A stretch of DNA of 64,000 nt from Brachionus rotundiformis (taxonomy: Eukaryota; Rotifera; Eurotatoria; Ploima; Brachionidae). The notes below the pieces were generated by a model. The model searched no databases. It had not been told where the DNA came from and worked only from the letters and a program-made list of their open reading frames with translations. Where the stretch lies: contig JAESIW010000137.1 of NCBI GenBank assembly GCA_016802295.1, forward strand, positions 5,830,146 to 5,894,145, written 5' to 3'. Below are positions 22,747-33,649 of this stretch, piece by piece. A program made the translations under genes and the position numbers. The stretch's first letter is position 1. Each line of letters starts with the position of its first letter.

Positions 22747-22993
22747 TCAAAATTAATTCTATTTGATTAATCATTATTTTTTCAAACAAATAAATAAATT
22801 ATTTTTTCCTAAAATTCTATGTATCCAATCTAAAATAAAAAAATGAAAACAGAACGCTTACGTTTTTTTTTAAGTTTATTTGATTAAAAATCAATCAGAA
22901 CATGTAATTAATTAGAAATATGCCATTTTTTTATTATTTCAGCAAAAAAATCATTTAGTTAAATGCATAAATTTTAAGCAGAAAAATTTTAAA

Positions 22994-24436
22994 ATGTCCT
23001 CATTCAAAATTTATAGAGCTAATTGGGTGCTTGAATCATCAATTACTGGTTTGTCGAACATCAAGCGAACAAAATTTAAACTTATTAAAATTTTTTGGAT
23101 AATTTGCATAATTGGTAGCTTAGCAGGTTGTTCCAAAATAATAATTGATTTGATGCTTCGCTATTTTAAATTCAATGTAAATATATCGCTCAAGATAAAA
23201 TCGCCTTCCACACAGGACTTTCCTGCAGTTACATTTTGTAATTTAAACCCGTTCGATCTAAGCAAGTCTGGTCACTTATTGGACAAAATTTTGATTGAAA
23301 ATAAGCTACACAATTACTCAAACCCTTCATTAATTCGAACTTTGGTAAAGTCGAAAATAGCCGGAGGGTACATTTCCAGAGATTCAATCGGTTTTTCCCT
23401 AAAAGACATGCTATTAAGCTGTTACTTTAATGACCAAGTGTGTAATTATTCAGATTTTGTTCCTTTTTATGACTTTGACTATGTAAATTGTTACACATTC
23501 AACAGTGGTTATGACGTCAATGGAAATAAAGTTGCCATTAAGAAAGTAAACTTACAAGGAAATGATTTGAGTCTCAAACTAGAGCTTTATCTTGGTCTGG
23601 ACAAAGCTAATTTGACTCGTTTTATTACAAATAGTGGTGGCCGGATTGTGGTTCATAATCAGAGTACAATTCCTTTAATAGCAAGTGAAGGAATTGATTT
23701 AGCTACCGGTTTTCAGAACAATGTAGCTATCAAGAAATATTTCGAATATAAACTTCCTCAACCATACAGTAATTGTATTAAGAATACAAAGTCGAAAGAT
23801 AGTTTTAATTCTCGACTTTACAGAGCAATATTTGATAGTTTGAACATGACCAATTACAGACAGAAAATTTGCTTCAAGCTTTGCTTACAAGATTTTATAC
23901 AAAAAAAGTGCAGTTGCTTAGATGGTAGCCTGCCGAAAATATACCAAAATGTGACTATATGCCAAAGCTTGGACACAATTAGATGCATGATTGATGCAAG
24001 AAATGATTACTACAATAGCGGTTTTACATGTAAAGACTGTCCGATGTCGTGTGATTCGGTGTACTATACCAAAAAAGTATCTTATTCAAGGTATCCAACC
24101 TACTACTATTTAGATTATATAAAAAATAAAACAAATATAGTCAAAAAGTTTAATGAATATTATAATGAAGGAAATTTTTCTCGATCAACTCTAATAGCTA
24201 ATATATTTTTTGATGATTTGGATTATTCTGTTTTGGAACAAGTGCCGGCTGTATCGTTCGATTATTTGATAAGTAATATAGGTGGTAATTTGGTATTTTT
24301 TATTGGGATAAGTGTTTTAAGTGCTTTCGAAATGGTAGAATTTGTTATTCAAGCTATTTTATATACTTTAAAATATTTATTAATAAAACGAAAGAAATCA
24401 TTTAATTTGGAGAAAAATAAAGATAATGCGTTGTAA
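22994..24436 (+). CDS. DEG/ENaC-family channel, gene 3, divergent gating motif
   Basis: An intronless gene of 480 residues with the same architecture as genes 1 and 2: TM1 (IFWIICIIGSLAGCSKIIID), DFPAVTFCNLNPFD, a Cys-rich ectodomain (CFKLCLQDFIQKKCSC, CKDCPMSCDS), SRYPTYYYLDY, and TM2 with Gly-Ile-Ser (NIGGNLVFFIGISVLSAFEM). Two departures: the His of the His-Gly gating motif is replaced (SSITGLSN where genes 1 and 2 have SHGIPN and THGISN), and the N terminus is short. The frame is intact, so it is a gene and not a relic. Changes at the His-Gly motif lower open probability in known family members. Confidence 0.92.
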   Translation: MSSFKIYRANWVLESSITGLSNIKRTKFKLIKIFWIICIIGSLAGCSKIIIDLMLRYFKFNVNISLKIKSPSTQDFPAVTFCNLNPFDLSKSGHLLDKILIENKLHNYSNPSLIRTLVKSKIAGGYISRDSIGFSLKDMLLSCYFNDQVCNYSDFVPFYDFDYVNCYTFNSGYDVNGNKVAIKKVNLQGNDLSLKLELYLGLDKANLTRFITNSGGRIVVHNQSTIPLIASEGIDLATGFQNNVAIKKYFEYKLPQPYSNCIKNTKSKDSFNSRLYRAIFDSLNMTNYRQKICFKLCLQDFIQKKCSCLDGSLPKIYQNVTICQSLDTIRCMIDARNDYYNSGFTCKDCPMSCDSVYYTKKVSYSRYPTYYYLDYIKNKTNIVKKFNEYYNEGNFSRSTLIANIFFDDLDYSVLEQVPAVSFDYLISNIGGNLVFFIGISVLSAFEMVEFVIQAILYTLKYLLIKRKKSFNLEKNKDNAL

Positions 24437-25250
24437 TTATTTTCTATTAATATTTTTTTTCTTAATAAAAACATTATTTAACTTTGATTATTTGAAAAGC
24501 TTTATTCCACAAAAACAGATACAAAATCATTGATTTTTTTTGCGACATTAACTGTTTTTATTTGAACATTAAAAAGAAATTTTCATAATTTTTTTTTCAA
24601 ATTTTTAAAGAATAATTAATCAATCAAAGAATAAAAATACTTAATTAAAAATTGTGGGAAAAATTTGTTTACTAAATCTAATTTAACTTCAAAATAAAAA
24701 ATCAAGCCCAACACAAGGAATCGAAAGAGCTAATATAAATATCTATTTAAATATTAAATCGCATATTACGTCAATGTTCAATTGACATTAATACAAAAAT
24801 ATCTTTTTGATAGGAAAAATTGATACTTTATTCTATAATGTAATCATTATGGAAATCATAGCTTTTTTTGCTTTGGTAGAGCTTTTAAGCAAATATAATG
24901 ATATATAAATTAATTGGATGATTTTAATTCAAGTTTTTTAGCTTTGTCATTTTTATTTTGAGAAGCAGTTTGTGAAATAAATCTTAAATTTCATAAAATT
25001 TTTTTTAGCTTTGAAAATACTCTTTAAACTATCATATTCGTGAGTTACTTCTTTTCTAAATGTCATAAAAGAAAATTTATCATTGACATATTAATTATTT
25101 TAATATTAACAAACGTCAATCGAGAGTTGGCATTTTTTAAGTAAATATAAGCAAAATCATCAGATACCATCATTCTTTAGCACCTAGACAATAAATACGA
25201 ATAATTTTTTTTATATTTTTGATTTCTCAAGCTAAAAGATTGATATCATG
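24437..25250. other. Intergenic, no gene seen
   Basis: 3' region of channel gene 3 followed by AT-rich DNA leading to the promoter of the repeat-protein gene at 25344. Confidence 0.6.
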
Positions 25251-25263
25251 ATCGAAAGACATT
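25251..25263 (+). promoter_or_regulatory. Upstream motif shared with the 33.6-kb paralog
   Basis: The 13-mer ATCGAAAGACATT lies 93 bp before the ATG at 25344. The same 13-mer lies 94 bp before the ATG of the paralog at 33650, and in both cases TTTAATCT follows within a few bases. This is a candidate shared enhancer or promoter element. Confidence 0.55.
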
Positions 25264-25296
25264 AGTTTTAATCTTTATGTAAATAATTTTAAAAAA

Positions 25297-25306
25297 TATA
25301 TAAAAG
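25297..25306 (+). promoter_or_regulatory. TATA box
   Basis: TATATAAAAG, 38 bp before the ATG of the secreted repeat protein. The spacing implies a 5' leader of only about 10-15 nt. Confidence 0.6.
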
Positions 25307-25343
25307 AGAGTAAGTGGAATTAAATTTCAAAAAATAATCCAAG

Positions 25344-25706
25344 ATGAAAATTATTTTGTTATTATTTTCAATAATTTTGGGTACTATCTTTGGCCTTCCA
25401 GTACAAGATTCAAGAAGTGAAGCAAATCATCAAGGACAATTGAATAATTTTCCAACATTTCCTTCTTTTCCTACTTTTCCAACATTTCCAACATTCCCGT
25501 CATTTCCAACATTTCCTACTTTTCCAACAATTCCTCCTGTAACATCATTTAGTCCAAAGCCAGGTTCAGTTTGGCAATCACACTATTTCAATGGTACTCA
25601 CCAAATTAGCAAGTGGAGTAATGGTACAACAATAATAAAGCCAATCGCTTCACATATTAATGAAATTAATATTTTTGGAAATGGAACTGCAATAATAAAT
25701 AAATAA
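25344..25706 (+). CDS. Secreted FPT-repeat protein (family A, copy 1)
   Basis: A single exon of 120 residues. The signal peptide (MKIILLLFSIILGTIFG) is followed by LPVQDSRSEA, then a run of Phe-Pro-Thr/Ser triplets (about residues 36-62), then a conserved C-terminal module: GSVWQS, NGTHQIS, WSNGTTII. It contains Asn-Gly-Thr glycosylation sites and no cysteines in the mature part. The paralog at 33650 shares signal, PTF/PF repeat and C-terminal module. I know no named family with this layout; an extracellular matrix, mucus or shell component is a guess from the low-complexity repeats. AATAAA repeats follow directly after the stop. Confidence 0.8.
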   Translation: MKIILLLFSIILGTIFGLPVQDSRSEANHQGQLNNFPTFPSFPTFPTFPTFPSFPTFPTFPTIPPVTSFSPKPGSVWQSHYFNGTHQISKWSNGTTIIKPIASHINEINIFGNGTAIINK

Positions 25707-25812
25707 ATAAAAATATTAAAAATAAAAAAAAATGCTTTATTTAGATATTTATTTTAATTAGTTCTAGAATTTAAATAAACTGAAAAATTATTTTTAAAAC
25801 AAAACTTTATTT

Positions 25813-28800
25813 TTAATCTTGAGAAGTGGCATTTTCATCAAAAGGTAAAAAATCTATTTCACTATTAACACGATCATCGATACTTTCAACATCTACAAAC
25901 ACCTCGGCATCTGACCCAGATCTGGGTGAATTCTTATGCTTGACTATTTCACCCATGGGAAATATTTTTTTCTTTTTTATTTGCAGACCAGAACTTGATG
26001 GCTTAGTAGTATTCAAACTCTGATTTTGTGTGACAGGTACTTTTTTTACAGGATTCGCTCTTGATTTTTTACTCTGTGCCGAATTTGTCTCAGCTTTCTC
26101 ATTAGCCCCGCTTGGTCCCGCACTTGATTCGTTATCAGTATAAGCATCCAAGCTGGCTGAAGATGCGTGTCGAATTGGTGCTTGATTTACATGAAATGCC
26201 AATGCAATTTGGTCTTCTAAATTTTGAAATTTCTCCCTATACTCAGGTATATCACAAGCTTGTTTACTGGTATCCAACAACTTTTGAGCGGTTTCTGTAT
26301 ATATATTGTTTATACCATTATACAACAAACAATTCGAATACAAAAGCTCAAAGTCTTTAATAAAGTCTTCCCTTGATTTGTATTTTTTGGTAGTTATTTT
26401 CTTAAATATAGAAAAATTAGTCAATTTTGCAAATAATTAAATTTAATTAGGTAATTATCAATAGAGAGAACCGAGTATTTTTCACATTACTCTATAAATG
26501 TGAAAATCACATTTTTTTACAAATTTTATTTAATTTTCAGAATTTAATTTATCCAAAAAATTACAAATTTTTAACTTTTCTTGAAAAGTTTATAAAATGA
26601 TTTATCATCAGTACAATTTCTAATTTTTTTAAATTGATCAACTAATTTGTTCTAATCTTTACCAAAATCTTTAATTATTAATTTTCATACTTTTGCCAAA
26701 TAAATACAAAACAAATATTTGCTTATTGATCTTGGTAAATATTTCTAATTGGTTGGTACCGTTCAATTTTAAAAATTTCCCAAACAAAAAGTAATTAATA
26801 TTTAAAATTAAACAAATCTCCAATTAAAAATTGATATTGTTGATCAAATAAGAAAAAATAATTAGCACTTAAACATATTATTTAACTGTGTTCCTTTTTT
26901 GACTTTTCAAAATTATTAAATTCTTTAATACAAGATAAAAAGATATGTAAATTTGTTCAAAAAAAATAAAAAATTAAATCTCCTACTTGTTTTATAGTCT
27001 CTAAATCAATGGGGTTTTTGACTATGTCATAATAGTCCTTGTATTTGCCCTTGTTTACTGGTTTTAAAAAAGAGAATGAATTGTCCACTTGCATGATAAA
27101 CTGTTCGTATAATTGGTCAAACAAATAGTTAAGCACTATTAGACTATTTTCGTCCAGAAGAGGATTTATAGCCTTTTCCAATCTGACAAATTGATCTTGC
27201 TTTTCCTTGATTCTTAGCTCACAAAGCTGATAGATCATTTCAGCTGACTGAGTTATGATACTATTTGCACCATTATAAATTGTGCTATTGTTTACCAACA
27301 GTTGCATGTCATCCAAAAACGATTGACGATCTTTGTACATTTTTTCATTTATTTTTTTCCTTATTTTTTGTAGATCTATGGGATTTTTGATCACCTTGTA
27401 ATAGTCGGGCACTTTTTTTGGATTTACAGGGAAGAGAAACGCTTGAGCCTCTTGCAAATCTCTGAGTTCATTGACTATATTCTCAAGTAATGTTGACATG
27501 CTAACCAATGGATCAACATGACGCCGATCAACTTTTTTCTGTGGTTTGACCAAATAGTCGCACGAATTTTGAATGCTTACTTTGCGCTTTGGCTGCTGGG
27601 TGTTGGATTGCGGTGTTGACTTGGAACTTTGGGCAGACTGTGTCGGCTGCTGTTGTTGCATTAATTGCTGCTGCAAAGCTAACAAAAATTGCTGTTGATC
27701 GAAAAAGTTGGCAAACTGGGACGCTGCTGCCAAGGCTGCCATTTCAAGAGGGTTTTGTTGCAGCTGTTGTAGTTGTTCCTGAAGAAGTAACTGCTGTTGT
27801 TGTTGTTGTTGTTGTTGTTGCTGCTGCGATTTCTGCTGTTTCTTGGGAGCATTTTGCTTGTTAGATGGTTTTTTTTGTCCTTCAACCAAATCTTCCATCT
27901 GATTATCACTCTCATTAACAATCTTGTCTTTTGGTATTGTCAACACAATCGACTGCTGCTCTCCAGGCTGACTGTCCGGTTTAACCGGTTTAATCTTTAT
28001 CTTTGGCATTTGCTTGTCCTGTTCCACCATTTCGCTAGTGTTAGAATTACCATCAAAATTTTCCATGCCAACTTTATTCTCCATTTCAATAACTTTTTTG
28101 GTTCTATATTTTTTCTTTGCCGGCGATCCTCCTTCATCACTGTTCAAAGCCATTTTAATGGCTTTTTTCTGTATTATGAGCTTAGTTCCTTCAACTTTGG
28201 CAAGACCAGTAGCTCCAGCTGCTTCACTGCCGCTAGTTTGCTGATCTGTAAGCTTTTTGCGCTTTACATACTTTCTTTTTTGAGGTTGTTGTGGGGTGTC
28301 ATGCGATTTATCTTCATCACCACTTGAATACTGCAGTGATGACTTGATGAAAAATTTTTTGGCTTCTGGAGACGATATTATAGAGTTGTCCAGCTTAGTC
28401 TTTTTATTTAGACCTGTTTTATTGTATTTTCTAACTTTGGGTGCACCATCTTCGCCATTACGGGCCTCATATCGCTTGACTCGTCTTAGCTGTTCTTGCA
28501 GTCTGCGCCTCTCTTTTCGAAGTTGCTCTTTTTCGTTCTCGTCCAGAGCAAAAGCTTTTTGGATAAATTCTTCGTCCCGAGTGGTACGAATTTTTACATA
28601 GGCATCTATTACAAGTGAATTGGTCACTGTTTCTACTTTGGTGTATTCCTTGCCCGTCTCTTCATCACGGTAAGTGCGGGTTATTTTCAATATCCTTTGC
28701 ATGTTGGGATTTCGGTCACTTTTTTCATTTTCATTCTTTTTCTCATTGGCTTCGTTCATGATAATTGATTTTAACTCTGATGAAGACTTTTCGTCATTCT

Positions 28801-31800
28801 TTTTATTGTCTTTGCTTAAGTTGCTCTCCAACATGGATTCAAGATTTTTTCCCATTTCGTCCACATCCGAATCCTCGTCCAGTTCTTCTGAATCATCTGT
28901 GGACAAGTACTCCTCACTGGCAAGATTCCGATTTTGCAGTTCGAATAAACGCTGACACTCATCTTTAAATTTGTCATGGGCGTCCGATTGAGAATACTTG
29001 TTGCCCCTGGCAAACTTGGACAAAGCAGCTCCATCACCCTCTTTTGCCTTTTGTGTAGACATGGTGCGCACCACATCAATAATTTCCCATCTCTTAAGCT
29101 TTTTTATTTCAGCCTCAGGTACACCGTAGCTAGCAAGTAACTCTTTGGCCTGACTTAAGTGCAGTTTTCTCAAGTCTGCATCGGTACCAGTCACTGTCCT
29201 CTTGGTTTGTGGTTGTGGAGAATTGACACTGTCATTATTTTTTTCCTTTTCGTCATCATCTTTATTCTTAATGGCCTGTCGTACATAGGAAAAGCCTTCG
29301 CCTCTTCCAGTTGGATCAGCTACACCATTTATTTGAAGTAAACATTTGCCTTTTATAGCGTCTAGGTACGCTCGCGTTGTATGCCAAGGCGCATTTTTTA
29401 CTTCATCATCAATTTTTGAATTTTCTTCATCATCATCATCACTTGCCCAGAAATTTTTTTCACCATACCCAGCATCTTTGAGGCGCTGCTCGGCAGCCAA
29501 CATTGAGTAATAGGCACAACACTGTTCAGGTGCTATCAAACTTCGCACTTCTTCATCTGTTGGCAGTCGAATGTCCTCTTTTAAAATCCACCAATTTGTA
29601 TCCAATTTACCTAAATTTATATTTTTATAAGTAAAAAATTAAAATCAAATATTTTATCTAAATAAATTTGATAAATCTGAATAATTTTTTTTCCTATTAA
29701 ATTGTAAAATGTGAATAAATTTTTTTTGTATATTTACTCGATACTAAGGATATTAAATTAATATATATTATTAAACCATCTAACTCTTATAATTAATTAA
29801 AATTTCTATTAATTATCGTTTTAATATTTTAAATATAATGTATAAAAAATTTTTTAAAATAAGATATAATAAATCAATATGATATTCAAATGACTAAAAA
29901 AATTTTCTTAAATGAAAGCCTTATTCTTACTTAGAATGAAAACTCAAAGTTAATATTAAATAATTGGTAATAAATTGTATCATGTAAATAATTCGATTTG
30001 GGAAAAAAATTACCAGTTCTTCTAAAATCAGCGCAAATTTTTAAGCGTTTTCGAATGCTGTTCTCAGGCAGAGTGGGAAAAGCTCTTTTCACATCCTCCA
30101 TCTTAATTCGCTTTGGTACATCTTGGCTTTCATTAAACAAGCGGACCAAATAGGCCTGCAAAAAGTCCTTTAAAAACGAATTAGATCTTTTTGAATTGGG
30201 ACCAGGCACTTCAATCAAAGGACATTCTTGTCCAACAACAAACAAATTCTGAATATCACCCCGGACAACATAACCAGATGATTTGCTCTTGATAACCAAA
30301 AAGTCTTGAGATGGTATCTTGTGTTTATAAATTGGCGCTCTAAACATACCATTCTCAAACGCCAATAGACTCTCACCAGGTTTCAAGACCCCTAAGAATG
30401 GACTTGAACTAACATATACCAAATCACCATACTCTCCATTTTGAGGTCCTTCATCTTTGCTGAATTTTTTCTTGTAAAAATTTCTTATTCTTGTGGCCAT
30501 ACCAGGCTGCATCATCAAAGGCGGAAATTGTTCGCTATACTCGGCCAAAATAAAATGGCAATTATCAGTGGCCGTCAAATCGCCTATTGATCTTATTTGA
30601 TTTATTTCAATAGGGGCAATTGGTTGAGGCTGAGTAAACGATTTTGGAAATTCCAATTTAAGTTCTTGTTTACCAAATTTTTTCAATAAACAATTAACAC
30701 TTATTAGTGTATTTATTTCATTAGGTTGAAATCGTCTTAGAGGCATACGATGAAAACTTCGTAATTTGCCAACACTGAGGTGAGTTGGAAAAAACTGAGG
30801 ATGCAGATCAAGAGCACATTGAGCATGATGCATTGCCAAACTGGATGAAACATGTTTGCTATTCTGAGCACCTTGCTCATGGCTCACCTGCTTAGGATTA
30901 TAAAACTCATCATTTGAAATGTTCCATATACTTTTGGGCTCTTGATTCTGAGAAATTTCAGCTTCATGCTGTTCATGCTCCATTGCTTCAAGCGCTTTCT
31001 TGCTAGGCTTGGTTCGTTCATATTTTCTATGCTCTTTGGGCTCCTCTTCTTTTTGAACCGGCTTCTCAACCACCACATCTTCGGGAACCCCTAGCAGTAA
31101 ATTATCATCATTCGGATCAATTAAAAACTCTTTGGGCTTCAAATCGTCCAATTTTACATCATTCTCAGGATCAATGATGATATTTTTTTCCCAATCACTG
31201 TACAAATCGTAATTTTGATTGGGAAATATTGAGTTCCATTGGTTTTGTTGTTTTTGTTTTGTATTTAAATTTTGTGTATTTGTATTTGGAACTGATTGAT
31301 CTTTATACATATTTATAAAATCTATTTTCCTGCCTAAAATCTTTGACTGAAATGAGCTAAGAGTACGGTGTTCACTTGATGGTACCCAACTTGCCAATTT
31401 AACTCTTTCATTTACCATCTCTGTATTTGTTTTATTTGTATTATTCACATCAAAAATTATATTATTTTCCCAATTGGAAGTGTTTATGAGTAAAAATTTA
31501 TCCTCATTAATCAATTTATTTATGTCCAAGTCATTTAATTTAAGATGGAGACCTTCAAGCTCTTTCTTATTCTCCTCGGATTCAGGCTCTTCTACCTCTT
31601 CAATATCTTCTTCCTCGTCAGGTTCTTCAGTTTGATTCTTTTTCTTTAATTTTTTAAGCTCTTTTTTCTTTTTTTCAATTAATGAATCAAGATTGTATTC
31701 TTTGTACCAATAGGAGCCAGGGCCCTGCTCCCATTGTTTTTTAATATAAGCCTCATTGAACTCGCTGTCATTGTCGGTTTTGTCTGATTTGTTTACGTCA

Positions 31801-32276
31801 TCGATAATGAAAGGTTTTAGAAAATTGACCTCATCATTTTGGTCAAACTCTAGATCTCCTTCGTCTGGTTTAACTGGCTCCTTTGGTTGTTCAACTGGAG
31901 GGTTGGGTTCTGTTTTTTTTTCGGTAACATTTTTGGTCAGATCAAAGTCACCCTCGAATAATTGAAAGACATCGTCTTGCTCATTTGTTTGGTTCTTTGA
32001 TTCCAATGTCAGACTTTTATCCTGTTCATTTTTAGCTTTGCGGCGTTTACGAGTTCCTCTCCAAATTTTTGGTAAGCATGTTGTTCGGCCAATTCCAAAT
32101 AACTTGGAAAATCTGAGTACTGCGTCGTATTTAAATTCTGGAAATAGATCTGTTACGGTCTTACCATTGTAAGTCTTTGGCAATATATATACTGATTCGA
32201 GGTCATTTTGAGCATTCAAACCGGCCGATAAAGCAGCAAATTGGTTTTTTTCTTGCTCAGATTCAAAATTTGACAT
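25813..32276 (-). CDS. TAF1: TAF1, largest TFIID subunit, three exons
   Basis: Exons 30014-32276, 26987-29610 and 25813-26400 join in frame (phase 1, then phase 0) to 1,824 residues, close to animal TAF1. TAF1 is the scaffold of TFIID, binding TBP, TAF7, promoter DNA and acetylated histones. Seen in order: N-terminal TBP-contact region (VLRFSKLFGIGRT), the acidic linker, the central DUF3591 domain (KRLKICADFRRTGK|LDTNWWILK, EQCCAYYSMLAAEQRLKDAGYGEK, ADPTGRGEGFSYV, TGTDADLRKL, SKFARGNKYS), a basic RRRLQEQLRRVKRYE helix, polyQ, and tandem bromodomains with the acetyl-lysine Asn (YNGANS; YNGINN, interrupted by intron 2). The zinc knuckle normally found before the KVEGTK motif is absent. The ATG at 32276 is chosen because MSNFESEQE fits the usual start; the frame is open further up. 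Confidence 0.97.
26401..26986 (-). other. TAF1 intron 2
   Basis: 586-bp intron (donor GTAGGA, acceptor TTTAAG) that splits bromodomain 2 after ETIKQ. AT-rich, with no RNA gene seen. Confidence 0.85.
27788..27830 (-). repeat. CAA/CAG repeat encoding polyglutamine in TAF1
   Basis: A near-pure run of Gln codons (mostly CAA on the coding strand, with some CAG) encodes 13 or more consecutive Gln, within a wider Gln/Leu-rich region (27640-27830) between the basic region and bromodomain 1. Confidence 0.9.
29611..30013 (-). other. TAF1 intron 1
   Basis: 403-bp intron (donor GGTAATTT, acceptor ATTTAG). It falls inside the DUF3591 domain after DFRRTG. Nothing else seen in it. Confidence 0.85.
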
Positions 32277-33549
32277 TTTCAAAAAATTCAGAATTTTATT
32301 TTTAATTTTTGTATTTATAAATTTTATCAAAATTTTTCAATATCAAAATTTTGTTAACTTTTAATCTTTTTTATAATTATTTATCTATATTTATACCCAA
32401 AAAACAAAATATTTGTGCCTTTAATATAATTAATTGAAAAACTAAATGAAATTAAACTTTGAAATTATGATGAAAAAATTAATTTGCTTAAAAATTTAAT
32501 ATTAAAAAGAAAATTAAAATGTCTTGGTTTATCCAAAAATAAATTGATAAACCAAACTTCAAAAAATCTACAAAAAATTTATTTTTGGAACAGTGTGAAA
32601 GTATTTTATTGATTATTTATTTTTCAAATACTAATAAATATTTAAATATTATTGATATCAGAGAATTTACGTTAGCGTCTTTTTTTAATTAAATTTTATT
32701 TTAAAATAATTTCTATCAATTTAAAAAAGTTTTTTTAATTGTTATTTTGAACATTTGTTTCTTAAAATTGAATATTTATACAATTTAAGGCTATTTAAAA
32801 TTAATTTAAATAATTTTATGTTTAAATTTGAATTAAATTTAATTTTTTCAAATTAAATTTCAAATTTTTGTAATTTTTCACATTTTAGTAAATTTTACAA
32901 AAAATAAAATCTTTCCTTTTATAACTCATGTAATAATAGATGGGAGCTATTTTTGACGAAAAAAGTGATATTTAGATATTTGACAATTGCTAGAATTAGA
33001 CAAATACAATAAAACAAAGTAATACAAATATTTAAATCCAGTTAAAGGATTGAATAAGTTCAGGACCTTTGAATCGAACAAATAGCAAATATTAATACTT
33101 AGTCATATATGGAAACAAATAAACATTTTTGGTTTAGACTGAAAACAATTTTGGAAATTAATTTCATAAATCAACCTATCTAACTTGATAATTAATAAAT
33201 ATTGCTAAAATCAATCTAAATTAATTTTTTCTAAAAGATTATTATTTTTTATTTACACAACATGATTTGAATTTTAAAATAAAAATCTAATTAAAATTTG
33301 AGCATTTATTAAATGAGAGAGAGAAAAATCTTTGTAATAAAATAATCTGTTTTGACGAGTAAGAAAGACACGAAGCTAGGAAATGTTATAAATAAATAAA
33401 GGAATTCCGAGTATAAGTTTTTGTTGAATATTTACTGAGATAAATACGAAACATTACTGTTATTTGAATATGATTCTATCCCTGGATTCATTCATTATGG
33501 AACTAAACCTTAATTAGAACTTGATACCTTAAGGTTAAAATGAATCGCT
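32277..33549. other. Intergenic between TAF1 and the second repeat-protein gene
   Basis: The 5' side of TAF1 (minus) and of the 33650 gene (plus) share this AT-rich region. No ORF or RNA gene seen. Confidence 0.6.
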
Positions 33550-33555
33550 ATGATA

Positions 33556-33568
33556 ATCGAAAGACATT
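33556..33568 (+). promoter_or_regulatory. Upstream motif shared with the 25.3-kb paralog
   Basis: ATCGAAAGACATT lies 94 bp before the ATG at 33650, identical to the motif 93 bp before the paralog ATG at 25344, and is again followed by TTTAATCT. Confidence 0.55.
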
Positions 33569-33649
33569 TTAATCTCTAAATAAATAAAAAACTATAGTAT
33601 TTAAATATTGTTTAAAATTTTTAGGTTTTTAACAAATATTCAAAGAAAA

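Noticed and set aside
27589..28968. Several plus-strand frames opposite TAF1
   Set aside because: Shadows of TAF1 codon usage (polyQ and acidic/basic tracts); no homology and no starts in context.
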